Assembly: GCA_018398765.1 (NCBI GenBank)
Contig: JAHBMJ010005849.1
Coordinates: forward strand, 1 to 38,799
DNA from: Chromera velia
Lineage: Eukaryota; Sar; Chromeraceae
DNA: 38,799 nucleotides
Direction of reading: 5' to 3'
Shown: positions 31,195 through 38,799 of the stretch, one piece after another
How the letters are laid out: each line of letters begins with the position of its first letter
Position numbering within the stretch: the first letter of the stretch is position 1
Translations under genes and position numbers: made by a program
The notes under the pieces: generated by a model
The model's database searches: none
Seen by the model: only the letters and a program-made list of their open reading frames with translations
Told to the model about the DNA's origin: nothing

Positions 31195-33306
31195 TACACA
31201 CAGAAGCACGACTCTGCTTGGACAGACAAAGAGGGAGAGCGACAGAGACGCAAGTACACACATAGAGAGAGAGAGTGCGAGAGAAAAGGAGAGATGGGGT
31301 GCGTGGTGGACGGGCGGACTGAGATGCACGCCCGATCCTTTTCAAGCAGACGCTTCTAATTCGCCCACAGGAATTTCCTTTTTGAGGCAGGGGGAGAGCC
31401 CAAGGCATGGGCGTGAAAGAGCAGAGAAGAAAAAAGACACGAAATACACGTTGAGAGGGTTAAAACAGAATCAAGAAAACAAATGAGGGACTGACTGTGC
31501 ACGATCAGATGCGCAGACGGTCACCCAGATCCCCGACAGTCCCTCCGTCCTCTTCCCTCCCCCCTCCCTCTTCTGTGTCCTCGCGGTAAAATCAAAACGC
31601 CCACCCGCACAGCACTGAACAGACGAGACTGCACAGCGAACGGTGAGTACAGGTAACCAGTCAGCAGCCTCAGTGCTCCTCCCTGTTTCAGTTTCATCGC
31701 ATGCCGTCCCTCTCTTCACCTCTGGCCCCTCTAGGCCTTCTGCAGTGAACTCTCTCGGAACGGCAGAACACACCACACACCCACGCGACCACGGTGGGAC
31801 ACCCCACCTCGGCCTCCCCCCACTTCCCTCCCCTACCTGCACAGGGGCCGGAGTGACAGACAGCCCGAGAGCAACCGACCCCTCGAACCGCATCAACACG
31901 CGACCCCCCTTCCCTCCTACTTTCCCCGCCGTTTCTTCCCATGAGGCACCCACCAGCCCCTGTGTGCCGTTTCCACTTTCAGAAAGATCGACTGAGAAAC
32001 TCATAGGGTTGTCAAAAGAAGAAGAACAAGTCGGAGGTCCTGAGGGTGAATTCAAAGCTCCTCGGAGGAACCCTGAAGCCGTGACGTACAAATGAAAAGC
32101 CTCAGTCGACCCTGACTGAGCGGATGCGTGAGGTTGAGAGCCGATAGGAAGCTTTCTCGTGTTTCTCGACACCCTACAAGCATGCAGAAATCCCTTTGCA
32201 CCCCCCCACATGAAGATGTCTACTCTCTCTTCAATCAACAACCAACGCTCTCCCCCCATTAAGTTTGGATCGTTCTTGTCGATTGCGTCCGGTTTCAGTT
32301 GGGGCCTGTGCAGGACAACAAGAAGAAAGTCAGGAAGTTGGGAGGGAAGGCCTTCCTTCTTCTCATTCTTCACTTGTGCTCTGAAGCCGCTAGAACGCCC
32401 CCCCTCCCCCCCCCGTTCTCCATCTCCTCCTGCTTCAGCAGCAGACGATGAAGAAGAAGAAGAAGATGCTGTACTCCCTTCCATGTGTTCGTTGGCAGCT
32501 GATACAGGCAGCCAGCAAGCCGCAGAAATTTCCCACCCATCTGCATCCCCCGACACCATCGATGAAGCTTTCTCACCCGTCTTAATGGAAGGACGAATAA
32601 GAAGGGAACGCACAGAAATCTCCTCCACAGGTGCCGCCCTGCCCGTCGCGTTCATAGGAACCAACGACAAACCAGAAGACGTCACGTAACACAGGGGAGG
32701 GGGTGGGTGCGTGTAATCAGCCCGAGCGGATTCCAAAACAGAGGTGAGGGCAGGAACATTCACCTGGCTCGGTTCTGGCTCTGATTGTACTGCCTTCCCG
32801 TCCTCTCCACTGAACGCAAGCTGGTGGGAGGAACGGGGGGGGAGGAGCGGTCCCTCTTCTCGAATGATTTCGAGGGGACGAGCCCGCTTGGCACCCTTTC
32901 TGGCCCCGCCCGACTCCACTTCTGCTGCTTTCCCTGTCAACCTAGTGGTCCAACTTCTTCTGAGCTCCCCGCGGGACCAGGAAGAAGAGGGACGGCCGAG
33001 TTCGCAGAGACGGGAAAAGTTCCAGGGAAGACGGACGGTTGGAAAGAGGGAACAATCAAGGCTGAGAGATCCCAGGGGTGTGTGCTGTTTCTGTTTTTGC
33101 ACCCCACTGGCAGACTTTTTTGTTTTCCGTTTGACGAACTTTTCGAAAGCGACGCTCTCCCAGAGGAGACGGAGGTGGACACATCCTTGGCGGACTTCCT
33201 TCGAGACAAGGCAGAACCTCAGGATGGATGGAAAGGGAAGGAACCCAAGAATTCTCTCTAGGCAGACCTCAGGAGCCTCCTTCAAGAACTCAGGAAGCAA
33301 ATGCAT
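27988..33306 (-). CDS. F-box-like / WD40-like / UIM protein, putative E3 ligase receptor
   Basis: Six inferred exons on the minus strand: 33306-31496, 31070-30766, 30418-30244, 29787-29698, 29462-29409 and 29251-27988. They total 3699 nt and encode 1232 aa. Residues about 4-57 resemble an F-box (LPEFLKEAPEVCLERILGF, then FPSILRFCLVSKEVR and LWESVAF), which would bind SKP1 of an SCF ubiquitin ligase. Residues about 767-792, encoded mostly by exon 4, resemble one WD40 blade: IHACAFDG, RRVLTVHQDD, SGIVWDLG. Residues about 1015-1028 (ADLEEAIRLSLAMQ) fit a ubiquitin-interacting motif. The middle of exon 1 and the C-terminal third are Ser/Gly/Pro-rich and acidic. A substrate-receptor role is inferred. 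The exon 3 donor is ambiguous: GT at 30252 would keep frame and remove 9 nt. Exon 5 (54 nt) is supported only by phase and splice signals. Additional blades may be too divergent to see. Confidence 0.72.
29255..29301 (-). repeat. (CT)n(TG)n microsatellite forming an intron 3' end
   Basis: On the sense (minus) strand CT units pass into TG units that run directly into the acceptor TAG at 29254-29252, before the last exon of the F-box/UIM gene. Confidence 0.93.
29594..29680 (-). repeat. Dinucleotide repeats in intron 4 of the F-box/UIM gene
   Basis: A CT run at about 29594-29614 and CA-rich imperfect repeats at about 29650-29680 as written on the plus strand. On the sense strand these read GA and TG respectively. 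Confidence 0.85.
30007..30125 (-). repeat. CA-rich imperfect microsatellite, intron 3 (TG on sense strand)
   Basis: Interrupted CA units over about 120 nt, in the intron between exons 3 and 4 of the F-box/UIM gene. They read as TG on the coding strand. Confidence 0.85.
31098..31202 (-). repeat. CA-rich microsatellite, intron 1 (TG on sense strand)
   Basis: Interrupted then perfect CA units. On the sense strand this is a TG tract that ends about 30 nt before the acceptor TTGCAG at 31071 of exon 2. Confidence 0.9.
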
Positions 33307-33930
33307 CTTCTTAATTGCTGGGAGACTTCGTGTATCAGACTGGAGACGGAGACAGGGTTACTAGGCAACAAAACCTCCCTCTGCTGAAGGATTCTAATCT
33401 CGCAAGAATCCCCAACTCTTGTTGATGATGAATGGACAGCGCTGAAAAGCGTCTTACTGCAGAGAAGTTGAGAAAGAGACCCTGTGGGGTACACAAATGA
33501 AGGAAGAGAAGCAGAGTTATATGGAGACGGCAATCATTCCATAATTCGTCGCGCAGACCTCGATCTGCTTGACGAATAATCGCGCGGCTAATGGCCCCGG
33601 AAAGCGTAACGTGGGGCACTTAAAAAAACCGGAAAGAGAGCTAGGCTGTCATGCATGTATTAATACAGCTAGCTCGCCGTGCGCGCGCGCATGCAGTTCA
33701 GCTGTCGAGACATGTCGAGACGCAGTGACGTGAAGAACGGAATAGAACGGAAGAGACACATGTAGCTTATATTAATATAAACGTTGTTGATGTGTCAATG
33801 CACGTTGAGGGATATCACCAAGCTGGGACAGAGGGCCATATTTGATCTGTTCAAAAGATTCATCTGGGCAAGTCTTGTAGAAAGACAGAGCCTTCGCAAA
33901 GAGACAAACTCGACTGATCGATCAATCACA
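33307..33930. promoter_or_regulatory. Divergent intergenic region with paired 10-bp direct repeats
   Basis: The start codons of the F-box/UIM gene (-) and the small Trp-rich protein gene (+) are 624 nt apart and point away from each other. Visible elements are GTCGAGACAT/GTCGAGACGC at 33704-33723, TGACGT at 33726-33731, GAACGGAATA/GAACGGAAGA at 33735-33754, a GC alternation near 33680, and a TATA-like ATTAATATAAA near 33770. An ATG at 33790 is in frame with the downstream gene and would extend it by 47 codons if used. Regulatory roles are inferred. Confidence 0.45.
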
Positions 33931-34478
33931 ATGGCGACCTCAGTCTCCGATGCCACGACTCCCCTGTACGATGATAAGGCTGTCTCTGTTTTCCCTGACG
34001 AGCTCAAGATCAAGGGATTCTACTTTCCGTTTGGAAACGGGTATACATTGAAGACATCTGACTTGACGAAAATCAAGGTAATTCGATGCATGGCCGTCTA
34101 CTTCCGAAACTTTCGAATCCTACGACTTCGTAGCGTGTATGTTTTGAAATGAATCTTCCGATATCTTTGCTTCATTTTCCTTCATTTTGCTTCACTTTCT
34201 GTTTGCAGATCGGAACTGTTCCATTGTTCGAGAAGAAGAGTTGGGGCATGGGGTTCTCCAATTTCTGGTGGAGCGTGCCCAACGGCTGGTGGAGGGAGTT
34301 CAAGGGTGACCAGATTGAAGTCCAAATGTGGGAGAAAAAGTACAAGACCGGGTACGGATTCACCCCTACAGATCCCAAACTGTTTGCAGAGGCTGTGCGG
34401 GAGCTCCAGAGAAGGGGACTTGCACCGGACCTCGTGCTCTTGGATGACTCCAGAGCCCCCCTCACAGCAGGAAGCTAG
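33931..34478 (+). CDS. Small Trp/Phe-rich protein of unknown function
   Basis: Two inferred exons, 33931-34077 and 34209-34478, encode 138 aa; the junction keeps phase. I do not recognise the family. The N-terminal half has a short segment of alternating hydrophobic residues (IKGFYFPFGNGYTLKTSDL, residues about 28-46), and its DLTKIKIG suggests beta strands. The centre holds a Trp-rich patch (WGMGFSNFWWSVPNGWW, about residues 61-77), followed by a basic strand and a C-terminal helix (DPKLFAEAVRELQRRGL). The strand-loop-strand-helix order loosely resembles bacterial-type PH (bPH) domains, but this is only a hint. There is no signal peptide or membrane segment. The ATG at 33931 has purine-rich context and is preferred over the in-frame ATG at 33790. 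The gene is divergent from the F-box/UIM gene. Confidence 0.7.
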
Positions 34479-35330
34479 AGGGGGCAGAAGCTAGCCATCA
34501 GAGCGGGTGTCAAATTTCTCCAGCATGACTCGGGGGTTGATTGTCGCAAGACGGGCAGACACGCATGACACATGTGGGTCCGTCTGCTCTTTTATGCTCT
34601 GTCGTATGCCCAGAGCCTGTCGAGTTGTACCAGGGTCATGTGTGGGGTGCATGCGTGAGCCAAGAAACTGAAGTGTCTAGCTGGGGGGGTCGTGCGCTGC
34701 GTCTCCGGCCACAGTGACTGTAAACCTGGATTTTGTTTGGCAACTATATAAGAGTGGTTGATATCAGATCGAAACCGCTTCGTTATGTATTCCTTGTGAT
34801 AAATGATTGTCTTCTGTGTGGTCTGCTTCATGCCCATCCTCTCTTGTATGAGACTGCGTAGGTGGATTTACATGGACCCACAGGCAGGCCTATTCTTTCA
34901 GTGCGTGACTGTGGCAAAGGAAAATGAGAGAATCAGAAAGCGGGCAGTCGGAGAAAATAACAAGAAAGAGGAGGGGTGGGAGGGTTTATATCTTCTGACG
35001 TGAGGTCTATCGGCGTTCTGCTCGTTCATTCTCTTTCATCAGACGCTGCGTTCTCTCGGAGGCGTCGTTCGGGGTGCGCTGCCCACTCATGCACGTGTGT
35101 TGAGCATGCAACTATATTTCATTCGAGTATATTTCGTTGCGATGTGAACAATACAATCCAGGCAAAGGAAATTCATGAGAGCATGACAGTCTCCGCCTAG
35201 CTCGCTGTGCTGCTTAACCAGCTGAGGTGTTCTTGTGTGCCGTATCGTTCGAGGAACAAGGAGAAGACTAGTTTTGTTCGACTCACTTCAGGAATCACTG
35301 GTCATGAAGGGAAGGGGCGTACTCAGTTAC

Positions 35331-35370
35331 TAGACAGACAGACAGACAGACAGACAGACGCACGCACATC
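35331..35370. repeat. (ACAG)n microsatellite
   Basis: About eight tandem ACAG units. Confidence 0.93.
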
Positions 35371-35409
35371 CACAGCTTTACACAAGGGGGGTAACTGGGA
35401 GAGAGCTCT

Positions 35410-35613
35410 GGCGCGCTACGGAGAGAGGGGGAAGGGGGGGGNGGGGGGGGGGAGGGAGAGAGGGAAAGAGACAGACAGACAGACAAACAGGCAGACAGGG
35501 GGAAAAAGAGAAAGACAGTCAGTCAGGCAGACAGAAAGAAGGACGGAAAAGAAAATGACAGAAAGGCAAGAAGGGAGCGAGGCCGAAAGGAAGAAGGAAA
35601 CTGTAACAGAGAA

Positions 35614-35664
<51 letters not shown>

Positions 35665-35732
35665 AAGAAAGAAAGGAAGGAAGGAAGGAAGGAAGGAAGG
35701 GAATAGGAAAAAGGAAAAAAACAGATACACTT
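35410..35732. repeat. Long homopurine-biased tract with embedded microsatellites
   Basis: About 320 nt in which the plus strand is almost entirely A and G, with few pyrimidines. It includes a poly-G run with one unknown base (35442), ACAG units, a (TA)n run at about 35614-35632, (GA)n, (GAAA)n and (GGAA)n. Confidence 0.85.
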
Positions 35733-35837
35733 TTAGTTGGGTCATTCAAGGAGTATCTTGCTGGAGCATTTGTTCACATGCTTCCCTTATAGACTATTGG
35801 ACTCGATGCCGTTAGGTGCCGTGCGATTGGCCAACGC

Positions 35838-36288
35838 ATGCCGGGGGCGAGTGGGGTGCTTTTTGCCCCCCTAAAGCGGCGCATTTCCGCAAAAAACTCG
35901 TTCTCATAATTGGTAAGGAGTTAGAAGCTGAAACTTTGTGTAAGAAGACGTTGTAACGATAGAAAAAGAACTATGGAACAGATTTTTTATATCATTTCTA
36001 GAAACATAGGCTGCCATACAAATTTTTTGATTTTGCGGTCATTTTTTAACGGTTTTTAACAGTAAGAAAAACGGTATGAAACTCACAAAATTTATATGGC
36101 AGCCTATGTTTCTAGAAATAATATAAAAAATCTGTTTCATAGTTCTTTTTTTATCGTTACAACGTCTTCTTACACAAAGTTTCAGCTTTTAACTCCTTAC
36201 CAATTATGAAAACGAGTTTTTTGCGGAAAAGCGCCGGTCTCCTATGCAGAGAGGGGAGCAAAAAGCACCCCACTCATGCCCCCGGCAT
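35838..36288. mobile_element. Fold-back (long inverted repeat) element, non-autonomous
   Basis: Two arms of about 190-200 nt (35838 to about 36027, and about 36088-36288) are near-identical inverted copies. Shared landmarks are ATGCCGGGGGC at the outer ends, GTGGGGTGCTTTTTGC, GCAAAAAACTCGTT, AATTGGTAAGGAGTTA, GTGTAAGAAGACGTTGTAAC and TTTCTAGAAACATAGGCTGCC. The arms differ by scattered substitutions and one short insertion near the right outer end. The central loop of about 60 nt has no coding capacity. A target-site duplication cannot be assigned cleanly because the ends are self-complementary; a 2-bp AT is possible. It is most likely a MITE or fold-back transposon; a structured-RNA source is an alternative. 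Confidence 0.75.
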
Positions 36289-36464
36289 ATGAAGAAGAAG
36301 GAAGAAGACCTCAATCAGCAGAAAATGATCATCGGAAGAGAGAAGGAAGGGCAGACGCCACTATAATTCTAAATTTAACAGAGGATGCGAAGAACGTCCT
36401 CAATGAAGTTATTCCTGTATATATCTGTTTGAGGCAGTTACATTTAGATATCATAAGAGTTTTT

Positions 36465-36505
36465 GATTGATTGATTGATTCATTAATTGATTGATTGATT
36501 AATTT
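36465..36505. repeat. (TGAT)n degenerate microsatellite
   Basis: TGAT/TTGA units with one interruption (CATTAA) in an AT-rich block. Confidence 0.85.
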
Positions 36506-36722
36506 GTTTCGCCCTAGGGCTTTTCTGGCGAGTTCCCACTAGATTTAGGCCGGTATTAAAACGTGATAAAACCCTAGCTCTGACTGACTTCAATCTATAT
36601 ATATAACTGATGTTTATTTATGAATTTTAATTCTTGTGGCATACAACTATATATATGGTGTGATGCGGTGTGGTACGTTATAGTATGACATATGCATATA
36701 TATGTAGTAATATCTAGCGGTT

Positions 36723-36954
36723 ACCTCCCTGAACCTAAGTGCCAGTTGAAAAAATATAATCATGATGATCTCTATCTGTGGCATCGTTTTTCAAGAGACC
36801 GTCTATACCTGCAGCATAGATGGTCAAGACACCGTCCAGATATGTGGCTTTGGCTTTCAAGACACTGTAAATGATCCGTACCTGCGGCGCAGACTTTCAA
36901 GCTTATCCAAAAATGCGGCTTGAACTTTTAAGTAGTAGTTAGCTTCAGGGAGGT
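36723..36954. mobile_element. Small element: 11-bp inverted ends enclosing tandem units
   Basis: ACCTCCCTGAA at 36723-36733 is the exact reverse complement of TTCAGGGAGGT at 36944-36954. Between them, from about 36776 to 36931, lie four to five degenerate tandem units of about 32-39 nt with the core TGYGGC...TTTCAAGACACCGT...TAC. Together this looks like a small non-autonomous element or a decayed minisatellite. No open frame of note is present. Confidence 0.5.
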
Positions 36955-37140
36955 CGTAGGCTAATCTAGAATGTTCTCTATTTACTCTTGGTAACTCTCA
37001 GTTATATACTTGGTTGCTCCTCTTTAGACCCAGTTAGCATTAGTCTATATTAGTCAGCATCAGCTCCGATTCAGCTGTGTACAGCTGTGATAGGCATACA
37101 GTAGCAGAATTCAGTAGCATGCAGTGTGTACAAGACTCTA

Positions 37141-37190
37141 AGTAACTGTAAGTAACTGTTAGTAACTGTAAGCTGTCTAAAGTTGTCTAA
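37141..37190. repeat. 10-bp minisatellite (AGTAACTGTA-type)
   Basis: Five consecutive 10-nt units: AGTAACTGTA, AGTAACTGTT, AGTAACTGTA, AGCTGTCTAA, AGTTGTCTAA. The first three are nearly identical; the last two are a diverged pair. Confidence 0.8.
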
Positions 37191-37607
37191 GTATCGTCTC
37201 GTCGATGATCGTTGGCGCTGATCTACGCTGCGTTGCCAACGTCCCCGGCATGCCAAGTACAGCAGTCCTGCATGAGCCCAATTATCCGGGGCCCTCCTAG
37301 AAGAGTGGGCCCGACGTGGGCCCCGACACGCACTGATCCCTGTGGTCAGGAGCATGAATGGAGCATGATGGAGCATGTCAGGAGCAGACAGGAAGTTAAT
37401 TACTTGCATGTGTCATCCATTGTCAGTCTCCGAACGTAGGAACTCGCTACATAGTTCGAAAGAAGAAACGTTTCGCACGTTCAGAAGAAGCTTATGAAAA
37501 AGTGGACACCTGAGAGTCTTTGAAAAACGCCGATTTCCTTCCGTTTCTCAGATCGACCTGACTCGAGCCAGACCGAGACTGAAAAAGCAAACGCACAGCG
37601 AGTCGAA

Positions 37608-38759
37608 ATGACCGTCTCTCGAGGATCTGTCCTCGGAAAGCTGACCATCAGCTTGGTGGCCTCCTCTTTCTCTGTGTTATCAGTGCGACAACCGGAAAGT
37701 CTTCCTCGGTTGTCCGGCTTCATCCAGCGCCCCTGTTCCTCCAGGCCCCGGCAAAACAGGAGACGTCTTTTGAATTTCAGAGTGCAAAGGTGCTCAAGTG
37801 AGATGGGGTCTTCTGTTGATCTTCGTGAGTCTGGTCCTCGTCTCAGAGGAGAAGAAGCAGGGTTGGAGCACTTCCAGCAGAATAATTTGGTGATGGGGAC
37901 AGAGGCATCCGAGGGGCTCTCGCGAGTCGATACTATCAGAGGAGGTTCAGTCGTTTCGTCTTTATCTGTACCCTCCTCTCTTCCTGAAGTTCTTCAGAGG
38001 GGAGACCAAAGAGAAAGCCGACTCTGTCAAAGGCCGAAAAGGGAGATTGCAGATCTTCTTGGATCTGTAGTACAAATTTGGTCGGACAATGCGGGTAAGT
38101 AGGCAGGCCTACCGGGAGGAAAAGTCGATGAGCTGTGTCTCTTGTTTGACGTCCTTTCTCCTAGTTTGTTTTATTCCTGATTGGTGTTTCTGCTGTGTCG
38201 CTGCAGCTCCCAACTTTGCGCAACCGTGGCTTCTTCAGCGACAGCAAAGAGTCTGTAGCTCCGGCTTTCTCATCGAAGGAGGAAAAATCCTTACCACAGC
38301 AAGGACGGTCAGTCGGTCTGTCGATCGGTCGGTAATTTTCTCCCATTTCCTCCACTGATAGTGATACTGATACTGATTTAGTGGTCCCCTAGAGGACTGT
38401 CGTCCTCTTGTTTTTTAAAGGTCGCCCCCGCACTGCTTCTCTGCCTGCACATTTTGTCGGTCGTCCCGTTCCCGTCTCCTTCTGGTCCTGTCCTAGCTGG
38501 CTTGTATGGCCGCTCGTGTACTCTTTATGGGGGGGTAAACAAGCCGGCATGCATGCAGGTCGAACACAGCCGGCTGATCACGGTGCGACGTCATGGACAG
38601 GCACGAAGGTTCAAGGCGCGTCTAGAGGTCGCATCTCCCGACTGCGACTTGGCGCTGCTCTCGGTGGAGGACGCAGAGGAGGGGGGCGCCTTCTGGAGAG
38701 AGGCGGAGGGTCTGAAGTTCGGGGGGCTCCCGGCTCTGAGGGAGAGGGTCGTCGCTGCG
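37608..38759 (+). CDS. Deg/HtrA-like trypsin-fold protease (3'-partial), catalytic His replaced
   Basis: Three inferred exons, 37608-38094, 38207-38307 and 38559-38759; the gene continues beyond the window, and the donor at 38760 (GTTGGT) is tentative. The N-terminus has a hydrophobic stretch (LGKLTISLVASSFSVLSV, residues about 9-26) followed by an Arg/Ser-rich, acid-poor segment, as in a signal peptide plus transit peptide for a complex plastid; simple secretion is the alternative. Residues about 164-263 match the first barrel of plant-type Deg proteases: QPWLLQRQQ, SSGFLIEGGKILTTART, VEHSRLITVRRHGQ, DCDLALLSVED. In this family LTNAHCVEH carries the catalytic His; here the aligned residue is Arg (LTTARTVEH), while the catalytic Asp (DCDLALL) is present. 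The Ser region and PDZ domains lie outside the window. It may be a pseudoprotease. Confidence 0.72.
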
Positions 38760-38783
38760 GTTGGTTGGTTTCTCCCTCTCTGT

Positions 38784-38799
38784 CCCCCCCCCCCCCCCC
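38784..38799. repeat. Poly-C run at the window edge
   Basis: The window ends in an uninterrupted C run, directly downstream of the last inferred exon of the Deg-like gene. Confidence 0.95.

Larger units (their letters stand above)
34479..37607. other. Repeat-rich spacer
   Basis: This lies between two plus-strand genes. The first part (to about 35300) probably contains the 3' UTR of the small gene and has no convincing frame. It is followed by microsatellites and a homopurine tract, a fold-back element, an AT-rich block with a (TGAT)n run, a small inverted-repeat element with internal tandem units, a 10-bp minisatellite, and finally the promoter region of the Deg-like gene (about 37200-37607), in which no specific element is recognised. 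Confidence 0.6.

Noticed and set aside
33790-33930. 47-residue N-terminal extension of the small Trp-rich protein
   Set aside because: The frame is open, but the segment overlaps the promoter-like region and shows no conserved features; the ATG at 33931 has better context. Transcript data could reverse this.
35207-35635. Plus-strand frame of 142 codons
   Set aside because: It is a translation of the ACAG and GA repeats (Arg/Gln/Thr/Asp runs) with one unknown base.

Overview
This window looks like nuclear DNA of an intron-rich, microsatellite-rich protist. No bacterial operons, Shine-Dalgarno sites, tRNA or rRNA genes are seen. Six protein genes can be assembled across 38 inferred GT-AG introns. 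For the five complete genes, every exon junction keeps phase and the spliced lengths divide exactly by three. The gene set (a DOT1-like methyltransferase, the dynactin actin-related protein ARP1, an F-box protein, and a Deg-type protease with a signal-plus-transit-like leader), near-50% GC exons and AT-rich spacers fit an alveolate alga, most likely a chromerid such as Chromera. That assignment is inference.

Layout, left to right. 1-369: upstream spacer, possibly with the first exon of a divergent minus-strand gene. 370-6179 (+): 10-exon FAD-dependent aromatic-ring-type monooxygenase, 945 aa. 6180-10755: gene-poor spacer with AT-rich blocks. 18453-10756 (-): 5-exon gene for a 2102-aa protein joining a DOT1-like methyltransferase domain to two CW zinc fingers; this is the most notable gene here. 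18454-19443: divergent promoter region. 19444-26234 (+): 17-exon ARP1/centractin, 384 aa, with one sequencing gap inside its last intron. 26235-27987: AT-rich spacer. 33306-27988 (-): 6-exon gene for a 1232-aa protein with an F-box-like N-terminus, a WD40-like blade and a ubiquitin-interacting motif. 33307-33930: second divergent promoter region. 33931-34478 (+): 2-exon gene for a 138-aa tryptophan-rich protein of unknown function. 34479-37607: spacer with a long homopurine tract, a large fold-back element, a small terminal-inverted-repeat element and minisatellites. 37608 to the right edge (+): Deg/HtrA-like protease, 3'-truncated by the window, with arginine where the catalytic histidine is expected.

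The genes do not form a pathway. Two are chromatin or ubiquitin related, one is cytoskeletal, one is redox and one is proteolytic. Two window-wide patterns stand out. More than half of the inferred 5' splice sites have a pyrimidine at +3 (often GTCAGT or GTTGGT). Intronic (TG)n microsatellites lie on the sense strand in all four genes that carry them, often right next to the 3' splice site.
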